64,000 nt of DNA from Sphingobium wenxiniae (GCF_007830065.1 NZ_VLKK01000006.1:62001-126000); one strand, 5' to 3'; positions 47,560 through 56,085 are shown, counted from the stretch's first letter. Numbers and translations are program-made. Notes: generated from the letters alone by a model not told the origin.

Positions 47560-48822
47560 TCAAAATTCCACGTCGCGCAGCGCGTCGTGGCCGGGACGGG
47601 TGAACAGCCGGCCACGCTCCGCCCAGGCGATGATCGCCAGCGCCACGCAGCCAAAGCAAACCATGCCCAGCGCCAGCGGCAGGACCGTGCCGTCGAAGGC
47701 GCGCCCGACCAGACTGCCCAGCGTGGCCGACACCGCCGTCGTCAGAAAAGCCTGGAAGGAAGACGCGATGCCCGCCCCCTTCGAAAAAGGCTCCATGGAA
47801 ATCGCGCTGAAATTGGAGGCGGTGAAGGCGATGGCCAGCATCGCCAGCGATTGCAGCACCATGAACGCGGCCAGGCTTTCCCAGCCCGCCTCGATGAAGC
47901 CGACATGCACCGTGCAAACGAGGATAGAGGCGATCAACGCGCCCTGGCTGAGCCGCCGCGCGCCGAAGCGCGACACCAGGCGGCTGTTGATAAGGCTCCC
48001 GACGCCCATGCTGCCTGCTATGACGGCAAAGGCGAGGGGAAAGATCGCGCGGGCGTCGAACGTATCGAACAGGATCTGCTGGACCGACAGGATGAAACTC
48101 AGGAGGCCGCCCATCGCCACGCCGCTCGCCAGCATATAGCCGATGGAGCTGCGGTGCGTGATGACCCCGCCTACGCCGCGCAGCACGGTGCGGGCGCTGA
48201 TCGCGATCCGGTTTTCGGGCTTCAGCGTTTCGGGCAGCCGCAGCATCATCCACGGCAGGATCATCGCCGCCAGCAACGCCAGCGCCCAGAATATCCAGCG
48301 CCATGGCGCGATCCACAGGATCGCCTGCCCCATGCTGGGGGCCATGACGGGGATCAGGATGAACACCGCGAAGATCAGCGACATGACCTGCGCCATGGCG
48401 TCGCCGCGAAAGCGATCGCGGATGATGCCGACGGTAATGACCCGGCTCGCCCCCGCGAAGAAGCCCGCGCACATCCGCCCGATCAGCATCATGGCAAAAC
48501 TGTGCGCCCCCGCGCAGGCGACGGTAGCCAGGATGAACAGCGCCATGGCGCTGCCCAGCACGCGCTTGCGCCCAAAGCGGTCGGACAGGATGCCGAACAG
48601 CAGCGACCCGATACCCAGCCCCAGGAAATACATGCTGATGATAAGCTGCCGGTCATTGGGATGCGGAATGTTCAGGTCGCGCCCGATGTCCGGCAGAGCA
48701 GGCAGCATCGGGTCGATCGACAGCGCGTTCATCGCCATCAGGCAGGCGCACAACAGCACGAATTCGCGGAATTTTATGTCTTTTTCGGCAGGGGGTGTCG
48801 ACGATGACGGGGATGGAGTCAT
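47560..48822 (-). CDS. Bcr/CflA-family multidrug efflux MFS transporter
   Basis: A 420-aa inner-membrane protein with 12 hydrophobic segments and the Bcr/CflA signatures: NALSIDPMLPALPDIGRDLN in the first segment, the loop GILSDRFGRKRVLG, and RMCAGFFAGASRVITVGIIRD. It is expected to export drugs or metabolites by proton antiport. ATG 48822 was chosen; the frame extends 12 codons further without support. It converges with the zinc-ribbon gene and is divergent from the Sel1 gene. Confidence 0.88.
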   Translation of the reverse strand: MTPSPSSSTPPAEKDIKFREFVLLCACLMAMNALSIDPMLPALPDIGRDLNIPHPNDRQLIISMYFLGLGIGSLLFGILSDRFGRKRVLGSAMALFILATVACAGAHSFAMMLIGRMCAGFFAGASRVITVGIIRDRFRGDAMAQVMSLIFAVFILIPVMAPSMGQAILWIAPWRWIFWALALLAAMILPWMMLRLPETLKPENRIAISARTVLRGVGGVITHRSSIGYMLASGVAMGGLLSFILSVQQILFDTFDARAIFPLAFAVIAGSMGVGSLINSRLVSRFGARRLSQGALIASILVCTVHVGFIEAGWESLAAFMVLQSLAMLAIAFTASNFSAISMEPFSKGAGIASSFQAFLTTAVSATLGSLVGRAFDGTVLPLALGMVCFGCVALAIIAWAERGRLFTRPGHDALRDVEF

Positions 48823-48943
48823 GGAAAGCCTATGGGGACAATATCCGCCTTGCGCCACCCCTTATCTTCGGCCGTGGGCGGCCTCGTTAACCCTGCCGGC
48901 CGCCGGGAAAGCGGGCAGCGGGCTTTCCGGCCTCTTTTGCGCG

Positions 48944-48958
48944 TTAACCATTTTTTAT
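48944..48958. promoter_or_regulatory. Candidate CtrA-binding site
   Basis: TTAACCAT, followed at CtrA spacing by TTAT (TTAA-N7-TTAT), lies 71 bp upstream of the Sel1-like gene. A second TTAACC lies at 48887-48892. TTAA-N7-TTAA and TTAACCAT are the known alphaproteobacterial CtrA motifs. The second half-site differs at one base. Confidence 0.4.
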
Positions 48959-49028
48959 CGCTTCCCGGTCCAATCTGCTCCGCGTTGAAAACCATCAGGT
49001 CGAAATCCTTTGAGGGGAAGGTTCGGTT

Positions 49029-49325
49029 ATGGCGAATGGAAGCAAGAGCGCGCGGTTCCTCATGGAAAGCCGCTTGCCGGATGCGGCGCGGCGTTCCGCT
49101 GAAGACTGTTTCGAACTGGGCGTGGCCTATAGCTGCGGCACCGGAGGCATGGGCATCGACCTGGTCGAGGCGCATAAATGGTTCAATCTCGCCGCGCTCA
49201 AGGGCAGCGGGGAAGGACAGACGATGCGCGCCGAAATCGCCGAGGAAATGACCGCGCGCGAAATTGCCGAGGCCCAGCGCCAGGCGCGCGCCTGCATCGC
49301 CGCGACGCAGTTCGGCGCCGCCTGA
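49029..49325 (+). CDS. Small Sel1-repeat-like protein
   Basis: A 98-aa cytoplasmic protein. Residues about 25-65 read as one and a half Sel1 repeats: CFELGVAYSCGTGGMGIDLV followed by EAHKWFNLAALKGSGEGQTM. A helical tail follows (EEMTAREIAEAQRQARACIA). Sel1 repeats mediate protein contacts. GAGGGGAAGG lies upstream of the ATG. Two TTAACC motifs, one close to a CtrA site, lie in the upstream region. The partner is unknown. Confidence 0.8.
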   Translation: MANGSKSARFLMESRLPDAARRSAEDCFELGVAYSCGTGGMGIDLVEAHKWFNLAALKGSGEGQTMRAEIAEEMTAREIAEAQRQARACIAATQFGAA

Positions 49326-49379
49326 ACCGCACGGAAGTCCGGATCGGACGGGAGCCTGCGTTGCAGGAACTGATCCGCC

Positions 49380-50726
49380 TTAAGCCCGATTGACGCGGGC
49401 AAGCCGCCGAGGCGCTGTTTCCGGCATCGTCAGGACGATGGGCAGCACGGCGCAGGCAACGATCGCGATCATCGCTCCGGGCACGGACGCCCAGCCAGTC
49501 CGCTCCAGCAGCAACTGGGCGACATAAGGCGCCAGGCCGCCGAAAATGGCCGTCGCGGAGGTAACGCCGAAGGCCAGGCCGCTAAGGCGTCCTTCGCCGG
49601 GGAACTGCTCGGCCGTTGCCGCCGCGGCGACGGCGCTCACGCCACCGGCAACCAAGGCGAGAACAACCGCGCCCGGCATTCCGTAGGCATGGGCCGAAGT
49701 CCCCATCAACCCGAACATCGCGATCGGCAATGCGGCGCTCAGGATGGCAAGTCCGGCGAGCACCGGCTTGCGCCCCCAGCGGTCGGACAAGGCGCCGACG
49801 AACGGGGTGACGGCGATCACGGCAACCGCCGCGATCGTGGCCAGCCACAGCGCGCCGGTTTCGTCGATCGCCCTCGTCGACGTCAGGAATACCGGCACAT
49901 AGGTGATCCCGACATAGTAGGTGATCGAGCCGAGCGCCGAAATCGCGAATCCGCGAACGATGCCGGCGCGATGATGGGCGAGGCTGTGGCGCAGCGGATT
50001 GCGGGGAATCGTGCCGCGCACCCGTTGCCGCTCGAACTCGGGCGACTCCCGCATGGTTGCGCGGGCCAGCAGAATGGCGGCCGCAAGCCCCGCGCCGACG
50101 AGGAAGGGTATGCGCCAGCCCCATGAGACGAGCGCCTCTTCAGACATGGCGCTGACGGTGAGGGCAGCAACCGCGGCGGCCAGAAGCGCTCCCGCCTCGC
50201 TCGCTGCGGCGGCGAGCGAGGCGATGAGGCCGCGCCGGTCCTCCGGCGCGCCTTCCAGCAGATAGGCGACGACGCCCGTATATTCGCCGCCCACCGAGAA
50301 CCCCATGATGCAACGGATGGCGAGCAGCAGTGCGCCGGCGGCTGGCCCGATCCGGGCGTGGGTCGGCAGCAGCGCCGTCGCCAGCATGGCGAACGTCATG
50401 AGCGTCATCGACGCGAGCATGGTCTGCCGCCGTCCATAGCGATCGCCGATGTGGCCGAACACCATCGCGCCGACGGGACGCATCAGATAGGCGACGGCGA
50501 AGCCGCCGAGGGTGACGAGGATCGAATCGCCGGCTGTGAAGAACACCCGCGAGAGCACGGTGGCGAGATAGAGATAGAGCGTGAAATCATACCATTCGAC
50601 GATCGTGGAGAAAGCCGCGATCGCGAGTGAGGCGCGCGGCAGACGGGGGGAAGCGCCGTGCGGTTCGTCCATGCGCGTGCGGCCCGGCTGGGAACTAACG
50701 TCGGCGATCGCCGGTTCATGCGTCAT
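49380..50726 (-). CDS. MFS transporter, metabolite:H+ symporter (MHS, ProP/ShiA-like)
   Basis: A 448-aa inner-membrane protein of the MHS group: FSTIVEWYDFTLYLYLATVL in the first segment, GHIGDRYGRRQTMLAS after the second, and CIMGFSVGGEYTGVVAYLLE in the fourth are diagnostic. The family imports betaines, organic acids and similar zwitterions. Its start is only 24 bp from the divergent FMN reductase gene that precedes egtD-egtB, so a betaine-type substrate such as ergothioneine, hercynine or histidine is attractive but unproven. ATG 50672 is an alternative start. Confidence 0.88.
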   Translation of the reverse strand: MTHEPAIADVSSQPGRTRMDEPHGASPRLPRASLAIAAFSTIVEWYDFTLYLYLATVLSRVFFTAGDSILVTLGGFAVAYLMRPVGAMVFGHIGDRYGRRQTMLASMTLMTFAMLATALLPTHARIGPAAGALLLAIRCIMGFSVGGEYTGVVAYLLEGAPEDRRGLIASLAAAASEAGALLAAAVAALTVSAMSEEALVSWGWRIPFLVGAGLAAAILLARATMRESPEFERQRVRGTIPRNPLRHSLAHHRAGIVRGFAISALGSITYYVGITYVPVFLTSTRAIDETGALWLATIAAVAVIAVTPFVGALSDRWGRKPVLAGLAILSAALPIAMFGLMGTSAHAYGMPGAVVLALVAGGVSAVAAAATAEQFPGEGRLSGLAFGVTSATAIFGGLAPYVAQLLLERTGWASVPGAMIAIVACAVLPIVLTMPETAPRRLARVNRA

Positions 50727-50750
50727 CCTCTCGTGCAAAGGAACGACAGC

Positions 50751-51368
50751 ATGGCGCTGAAGGCGATCGGCCTCAACTGCAGCCTGAAAGGTTCAGGCAA
50801 GGAGCCCTCTTCCACCGACAAGATGATCGCGCTGATCGCCTCGGAACTGGCCGGGAGGGGGGTCGAATGCACCGGAACGGTCAGGGTCACCGATCTGAAT
50901 GTCAAGCCCGGCGTCACGTCGGACGAGGGCGAGGGCGACGACTGGCCCGATCTGCGGCGCCGAATCCTCGCGCATGATATCCTCATCTTCGGCACGCCCG
51001 TCTGGCTCGGACAGATGTCCAGTCTCGCCAAACGCGTGCTGGAGCGAATGGACGCATTCCTGAGCGAGACGGACGAGCGGGGGCGGATGCCGAGCTATTC
51101 GAAAGTCGCGGTTCTGGCTGTCGTCGGCAACGAGGACGGGGCGCACGGGATCAGCGCGCATGTCTATCAGGGGTTGAACGACACCGGTTGGACGATCCCG
51201 GCGGGCGCGGTATCCTATTGGGTAGGCGAAGCCATGGGTAAGACGGATTTCCAGGATTTGCCGCAGGTGCCGGAGAAGGTGTCGCAAGCGGCGGCCATGG
51301 CGGCTTCGAACGCCGCGCACCTCGCGCGGCTGCTGAAGGATGAGGCATATCCGGGCGTCAGCAACTGA
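50751..51368 (+). CDS. Flavodoxin-fold NADPH-dependent FMN reductase
   Basis: A 205-aa flavodoxin-fold protein. LNCSLKGSGKEPSSTDKMIA is the phosphate-binding region, FGTPVWLGQMSSLAKRVLER the flavin-ring loop and VVGNEDGAHGISAHVYQGLN the second flavin loop. It probably reduces FMN or a quinone with NAD(P)H. It is 81 bp upstream of egtD on the same strand, so it may be co-transcribed with egtDB. A redox role in ergothioneine metabolism is inference only. Confidence 0.85.
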   Translation: MALKAIGLNCSLKGSGKEPSSTDKMIALIASELAGRGVECTGTVRVTDLNVKPGVTSDEGEGDDWPDLRRRILAHDILIFGTPVWLGQMSSLAKRVLERMDAFLSETDERGRMPSYSKVAVLAVVGNEDGAHGISAHVYQGLNDTGWTIPAGAVSYWVGEAMGKTDFQDLPQVPEKVSQAAAMAASNAAHLARLLKDEAYPGVSN

Positions 51369-51449
51369 GACGCCGCACCGGCCCGCAGGGCGTCAGGCAA
51401 AAGGCGAAGGGCGCCCGCTGGTGAAAACTCCATCGTGAAAGGCACAGGC

Positions 51450-52403
51450 ATGACTGAACTTATGGCCGACGTCGCGAGCGATTTTGGCGAAGCGGTCATC
51501 AGCGGCCTGTCCCAGCCGCGCAGGATCATTCCGGCTCGCTACCTCTACGACGTTCGCGGCTCCGAACTGTTCGAACAGATCACGCGGCTTCCGGAATATT
51601 ATCCCACTCGAACCGAGACGCTGCTCCTGAAGCGGCATGCCGCGGATCTGGGAAGGCTGTCCGGGCGAGGGCGCCCGGTGGTCGAATTCGGGGCCGGTTC
51701 GGCAGCCAAGACGCCGCTGCTGCTGGATGCGACCGGCGCTACGACCTACGTGCCGATCGACATCTCGAAAGAGTTCCTTGAAGGAGCGATGGCCCGGCTC
51801 GCGGTGGCCCGCCCGGCATTGCGGATAGTGCCGATCGCCGGGGATTTCACCCATCCCCTGAAGCTGCCGCCCCTTGCGGGGCCGTTGACCGGCTTTTTTC
51901 CCGGATCGACCATCGGTAATTTCGATCACCGTTCCGCCGTGAACCTGCTGCGCTCGCTTCGCCAGACGCTCGGTCCCGCCGCCAGCCTCGTAATCGGCAT
52001 CGACAGCCGCAAGAACTCCCGCCTGCTGGAGGCGGCCTATGATGACGCGGCGGGGATCACGGCCGCGTTCAACCTCAATCTCCTGCACCGCATCAACCGG
52101 GAACTGGACGGCACGATCCCGATCGACGCCTTCGAGCATAGAGCGGTGTGGCATGACGGCCTTGGCCGGGTCGAGATGCACCTCGTCGCGAACCGCGATG
52201 TCGCGTTCGCCGCCGCGGGACGGCGCTTCTCGATGGGCGCGGGGGAAACGATCCACACCGAAAACAGCTACAAATACACGCTGGAGGAAGCCCGGCTTCT
52301 CGCGCGCGCCTCGGGCTGGGAACCGCTCGCCTTCTGGACCGATCCTGACGGGCTGTTCGGATTGCACGTGTGGACCGCAGCCTCCGACGAGCTTCAGCCA
52401 TGA
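51450..52403 (+). CDS. egtD: L-histidine N-alpha-methyltransferase EgtD
   Basis: Transfers three methyl groups from SAM to histidine, giving hercynine, the first step of ergothioneine synthesis. It has 317 aa. LPEYYPTRTETLLLKRHAAD, the SAM motif VVEFGAGSAAKTPLLLDA, YVPIDISKEFLEGA, GFFPGSTIGNF and the C-terminal TENSYKYTLEEARLLARASG are EgtD-typical. ATG 51450 has AAAGG upstream; a GTG at 51435 is in frame. It overlaps egtB by 4 bp (ATGA). Confidence 0.95.
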   Translation: MTELMADVASDFGEAVISGLSQPRRIIPARYLYDVRGSELFEQITRLPEYYPTRTETLLLKRHAADLGRLSGRGRPVVEFGAGSAAKTPLLLDATGATTYVPIDISKEFLEGAMARLAVARPALRIVPIAGDFTHPLKLPPLAGPLTGFFPGSTIGNFDHRSAVNLLRSLRQTLGPAASLVIGIDSRKNSRLLEAAYDDAAGITAAFNLNLLHRINRELDGTIPIDAFEHRAVWHDGLGRVEMHLVANRDVAFAAAGRRFSMGAGETIHTENSYKYTLEEARLLARASGWEPLAFWTDPDGLFGLHVWTAASDELQP

Positions 52404-53596
52404 GTTCGCGGCTCCAGCGGTGCGAAGGTCCCGACCTCTTGCCCGAGCGGCAATATCGGGCGGTGCGCGCGGCGACGGAGGCTTTAGCCGCACCCCTTTC
52501 GTCCGAGGACTGCCAGGTGCAGTCGATGCCCGACGCGAGCCCGGTCAAATGGCATCTGGCCCATACGAGCTGGTTCTTCGAGACGTTTCTGCTTACGCCG
52601 CTGCTGCGCGGCTACCGGCCAGTCGATCCGGCCTATTCCGTCCTGTTCAATTCCTATTATGTCGGGGTGGGCGAACGCCATCCGCGCGGGCGGCGGGGGC
52701 TATTGACCAGGCCGTCGCTCGAAGACGTCTACGCCTACCGCCGGCATGTCGATGCGGCCATGGCTGAAATGATGGCGTGCGTTCCGGCGGCCTCGTGGCG
52801 AAACCGCGTCGAGCTTGGCCTGCATCATGAGCAGCAGCATCAGGAACTGATCCTGATGGACATACAACACGCGCTGTCGTGCAACCCGCTTCAGCCGGCC
52901 TATCGCGCAGGAGAGGCGGCGCACGGGGATGGTGCGCCGACGCAATGGGTCGGAGTGCCGGGCGGACTCTATGAGATAGGGCATGACGGGAACGGCTTCG
53001 CCTTCGACAACGAGGCGCCGCGCCACCGGGTCTGGCTTGAGCGGTTCGAGATCGCCGACCGGCTCGTCACGGCCGGCGACTATCTCCGCTTCATCGAGGC
53101 AGGCGGCTACCGCTCTCCCCAACTGTGGCTCTCGGACGGCTGGGCCGCGGTCGAAGCCGACGGCTGGGCGGCGCCGCTCTACTGGCGCGAGGGCGGGGAC
53201 GGGTGGACCTGTTTTTCACTCGAAGGGCGCAAGCCCGTCGACCCTTCCGTCCCGCTGCTCCACGTCAGCTATTACGAAGCCGATGCGTTCGCCCGCTGGG
53301 CGGGTTGCCGGCTTCCGACCGAAGCGGAATGGGAAGTCGCGGCCGGTCAATCCCGGCTCCGCCAGTGCGATGACCGCGCGTGGCAATGGACCGCCTCGCC
53401 CTATGTCGCCTATCCCGGCTACGTCCCCGCCACGGGCGCCATCGGGGAATATAACGGCAAGTTCATGGTCAACCAGTTCGTGCTTCGCGGCGGCTCGCCG
53501 GCGACGCCGCCGGGGCACTCGCGGCCAAGCTATCGCAACTTCTACCCGCCCTCGGCCCGGTGGGCATTCAGCGGGATCAGACTCGCTCGCGGCTAA
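52400..53596 (+). CDS. egtB: Ergothioneine biosynthesis sulfoxide synthase EgtB
   Basis: A nonheme-iron enzyme that joins hercynine to a thiol (cysteine or gamma-glutamylcysteine) as a sulfoxide. It has 398 aa. The N-terminal DinB-like domain supplies the iron triad, by comparison with mycobacterial EgtB probably His55 (HLAHTSWFFE), His143 and His147 (HEQQH). The C-terminal FGE/sulfatase-modifying domain runs from about residue 180 (GGLYEIGHDGNGFAFDNEAP) through CRLPTEAEWEVAA to SYRNFYPPSARWAFSGIRLA. No egtA, egtC or egtE is in the window, so thiol choice and the lyase step are open. Confidence 0.95.
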   Translation: MSSRLQRCEGPDLLPERQYRAVRAATEALAAPLSSEDCQVQSMPDASPVKWHLAHTSWFFETFLLTPLLRGYRPVDPAYSVLFNSYYVGVGERHPRGRRGLLTRPSLEDVYAYRRHVDAAMAEMMACVPAASWRNRVELGLHHEQQHQELILMDIQHALSCNPLQPAYRAGEAAHGDGAPTQWVGVPGGLYEIGHDGNGFAFDNEAPRHRVWLERFEIADRLVTAGDYLRFIEAGGYRSPQLWLSDGWAAVEADGWAAPLYWREGGDGWTCFSLEGRKPVDPSVPLLHVSYYEADAFARWAGCRLPTEAEWEVAAGQSRLRQCDDRAWQWTASPYVAYPGYVPATGAIGEYNGKFMVNQFVLRGGSPATPPGHSRPSYRNFYPPSARWAFSGIRLARG

Positions 53597-53656
53597 GGGG
53601 CCGACGCGGAACCGGCATACGCCGCGCCTTGGGGATCGACCGCTTCGTCCGCCGCA

Positions 53657-54499
53657 TCATCCTTTCAACCTCCCGGCGTGCCAGGCGACATGCTCCGCCA
53701 TGAAAGTGGAGATGAAATAATAGGAATGATCATAGCCCGCCTGCATGCGGATCGTCGCGGGAATGCCCGCGCGAGCCGCCGCCTCTTGCAGCAGGTGAGG
53801 CTTGAGCTGTTCGTCGAGGAAGGCGTCCGCCGTGCCCTGATCGACCAGCAGATCGGGCAGGCGCGCGCCGTCATCGATCAGCGCGCAGGCATCATAGTCC
53901 CGCCACGCGGCCCGGTCGGGGCCAAGATAGCCGGCCAGCGCCTTCTCGCCCCACGGACAGTTGAGCGGGCTGGCGATCGGGGCGAATGCGCTCACCGAAC
54001 GAAAACGCCCCGGATTGCGCAGGGCGATGGTCAGCGCGCCATGCCCGCCCATCGAATGACCGGTGATGCCCTGCCGCGCCATGTCGACCGGAAAATGCGC
54101 CGCGGCCAGCGCGGGCAGTTCCTGCTCGATATAGCGGCGCATATGGAAATGCCCTGCCCAGGGCTCCCGCACCGCATCGACATAGAAGCCGGCGCCCTTG
54201 CCGAAATCATAGGCCGCGTCGTCGGGCACGTCTTCGCCGCGCGGAGACGTGTCCGGCGCAATGAAGACGATCCCCTGTTCGGCACAGGCCGCGCGGTATT
54301 CGCCCTTTTCGGTCACATTGGCATGGGTGCAGGTCAGGCCGGAAAGATACCACAGCACGGGCAGCTTCGTGCCCGGCGGATGATCGGGCACGAAGGCTGA
54401 AAAGGTCATCGGGGTGCCGGTGGCGGCCGAAGCGTGGCTGTACACGCCCTGGACGCCGCCATGCGCCTTGTTGATGGAAACGGTTTCCACCGGCGTCAC
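53657..54499 (-). CDS. fghA: S-formylglutathione hydrolase
   Basis: Hydrolyses S-formylglutathione to formate and glutathione in formaldehyde detoxification. It has 280 aa, family length. VLWYLSGLTCTHANVTEKGE, IAPDTSPRGEDVPDD, the nucleophile elbow GHSMGGHGALTIALRNPG, DQGTADAFL (acid) and GYDHSYYFISTFMAEHVAWH (His) are all esterase-D/FghA features. GTG 54499 overlaps the stop of the VOC gene (GTGA). The usual partner, glutathione-dependent formaldehyde dehydrogenase, is not in the window. Confidence 0.95.
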   Translation of the reverse strand: MTPVETVSINKAHGGVQGVYSHASAATGTPMTFSAFVPDHPPGTKLPVLWYLSGLTCTHANVTEKGEYRAACAEQGIVFIAPDTSPRGEDVPDDAAYDFGKGAGFYVDAVREPWAGHFHMRRYIEQELPALAAAHFPVDMARQGITGHSMGGHGALTIALRNPGRFRSVSAFAPIASPLNCPWGEKALAGYLGPDRAAWRDYDACALIDDGARLPDLLVDQGTADAFLDEQLKPHLLQEAAARAGIPATIRMQAGYDHSYYFISTFMAEHVAWHAGRLKG

Positions 54500-54873
54500 A
54501 TCCGGTGGAGGCCGCACAGCTTGTTGCCGTCCGGGTCGCGCAGATAGGCAAGGTAAAGCTGCCCCCCGCCTGCCTCACGCACGCCCGGCGGGTCTTCCAC
54601 CGACTTGCCGCCATTGGCGACGCCGGCCTCATGCCAGGCATCGACCCGTTCCGCGCCGTCCAGGGCGAAGCCGATCGTGCCGCCATTGGCGTGGCAGGCG
54701 GGTTCCCCGTCGATCGGGTTGCCGACCAGGAACATGGCGCCTTTGTGCAGATAGATCAGCCGCCCCTTGGGATCGGTGATCGCGGGCTTGCCGCCCATCG
54801 CGGCGAACAGGGCGTCGTAGAATTTCTTCGACCGTTCGGTATCGTTCGAACCGATCATCACATGGCTGAACAT
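54496..54873 (-). CDS. VOC-family protein coupled to fghA
   Basis: A 125-aa single VOC domain: MFSHVMIGSNDTERSKKFYD at the start, the NGGTIGFALDGAERVDAWHE strand-helix and YLAYLRDPDGNKLCGLHRM at the end. This is the glyoxalase-like type with His and Glu/Asp ligands only partly identifiable. Its stop overlaps the fghA start, so both are translated together; glutathione-adduct chemistry is a reasonable guess. AGAGG lies upstream of the ATG. Confidence 0.85.
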   Translation of the reverse strand: MFSHVMIGSNDTERSKKFYDALFAAMGGKPAITDPKGRLIYLHKGAMFLVGNPIDGEPACHANGGTIGFALDGAERVDAWHEAGVANGGKSVEDPPGVREAGGGQLYLAYLRDPDGNKLCGLHRM

Positions 54874-54960
54874 TCGTCATCCTCTCTTGCTTGAACCTTT
54901 TGCCACAAGTCCGCGAGCGGCCCGGCAGGCTCCGGGCGGGTCGCGGCCCGCATTTCTATT

Positions 54961-54998
54961 GCATATGCCGCATCCTTTCCCACCCTTTCAGCATATGC
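54961..54998. promoter_or_regulatory. Paired GCATATGC palindromes upstream of the VOC-fghA unit
   Basis: Two copies of the self-complementary octamer GCATATGC (54961-54968 and 54991-54998) lie exactly 30 bp apart, close to three helical turns, about 90-125 bp before the VOC start. Farther right, GCCATTCAACC is directly repeated (55005-55015 and 55018-55028), running into the lysR 3' end. Two dimer sites on one DNA face would fit an operator for a formaldehyde or thiol-stress regulator (inference). Confidence 0.35.
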
Positions 54999-55022
54999 CA
55001 GCCAGCCATTCAACCGGGCCAT

Positions 55023-56003
55023 TCAACCAGAATCGCCTACCGCCTTTTCCACAAGACCGCGCAGCCATCTAAGCCCCTCGTCCCGGTCCCGCCTGACGCT
55101 CCACATCAGCCGCATCGGCGTGGAACTCGTGCGGTAGGGCGGCGCGAGCAGGCGTATGGCGGGGCCTCCATGCGTTTCGGCGACACGGCGGGGGCATAGC
55201 GCGATCATGTCCGTGGCCTTGACGACTTCAAGGGCGGACAGCGTGTCCGGCACGATGATGCCGATGCGGGGCGTCAAGCCATGTTCGGCCAGGGAGCGCG
55301 CTATTTCCGCATGTTCCATCGTTTCCTTGACGGGCCGGTCGCGGGCGGTGGCGCGGTAGAAGTCGGTCGCGCGGATGTCGACATGCCGCCAGTGCGCCAG
55401 TTCCGCGATCGTGAGCGGGCCGGACCCGCGCGGGTGATCCGCGCGCACCGCGAACACGACGTCTTCGTGCCGCAGCAGCGTGCTGCTGAGACCCGGCAAT
55501 GGCCGGTCGACGGTGGCGATGGCGAGGTCGGCCCGTTCCGATTCGAGGTCGGCCTCGAAGCTGTCGTCAATCTGCCTGAGGTCGAAGCTGATCGCCGATC
55601 CCGCGTCCTCGACGGCGGCCGCCAGCATCGGAGCCAGCTCCATGCGGAGCGACAGGAGGCAGCTGATCCGAAAGCGCCGGTCGCTGTCGCCGGGATCGAA
55701 ACGGCGCACGCTCAGCGCATGGTCGAGGATACCGAGCGCCTCGCGGATCTGGGGGATCAGGTCATCCACCCGCTCGGTAGGCTCCATCCCGTGCGGCCCG
55801 CGCCGGAACAACTCGTCGCCGAGCGTGGCGCGCAACTTCCGCAGATTGTGGCTGACGGCCGAAGGCGTGATAAAAAGACGGCGCGCCGCGGCCGTTACGC
55901 TCCGCTCCTGATACAGAGCATCGAGCGTGCGCAACTGATGCAGTTGCAGCCCGCCGGCTGCACCGGGCGATGAGGAGGAAGCGGGAGTGAGCGCCGTGAA
56001 CAT
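55023..56003 (-). CDS. LysR-family transcriptional regulator
   Basis: A 326-aa LTTR. The N-terminal HTH is preceded by a 20-residue Ser/Ala/Gly-rich leader: LHQLRTLDALYQERSVTAAA, RRLFITPSAVSHNLRKLRAT and GDELFRRGPHGMEPTERVDD. The effector-binding domain follows (FRISCLLSLRMELAPMLAAA, IATVDRPLPGLSS). ATG 56003 is chosen over a TTG at 56015. It is divergent from the OYE-OYE-SDR-SnoaL operon and is its likely activator, with an LTTR-type motif at 56018-56030. Confidence 0.9.
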   Translation of the reverse strand: MFTALTPASSSSPGAAGGLQLHQLRTLDALYQERSVTAAARRLFITPSAVSHNLRKLRATLGDELFRRGPHGMEPTERVDDLIPQIREALGILDHALSVRRFDPGDSDRRFRISCLLSLRMELAPMLAAAVEDAGSAISFDLRQIDDSFEADLESERADLAIATVDRPLPGLSSTLLRHEDVVFAVRADHPRGSGPLTIAELAHWRHVDIRATDFYRATARDRPVKETMEHAEIARSLAEHGLTPRIGIIVPDTLSALEVVKATDMIALCPRRVAETHGGPAIRLLAPPYRTSSTPMRLMWSVRRDRDEGLRWLRGLVEKAVGDSG

Positions 56004-56017
56004 CGTTCCCGTCAATG

Positions 56018-56030
56018 TGAGTAATATTCA
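56018..56030. promoter_or_regulatory. Candidate LysR-box in divergent promoter
   Basis: TGAGTAATATTCA fits the T-N11-A LTTR box with TGA/TCA dyad ends. It lies in the 82-bp region between the lysR start and the first OYE gene, 15 bp from the lysR ATG, consistent with autoregulation and control of the operon. Assignment by motif and position only. Confidence 0.4.
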
Positions 56031-56085
56031 ATCGACATGCAACCGGGATGATCGCTATTCAGTCACGGGAAATGCCGGAGGGTGA

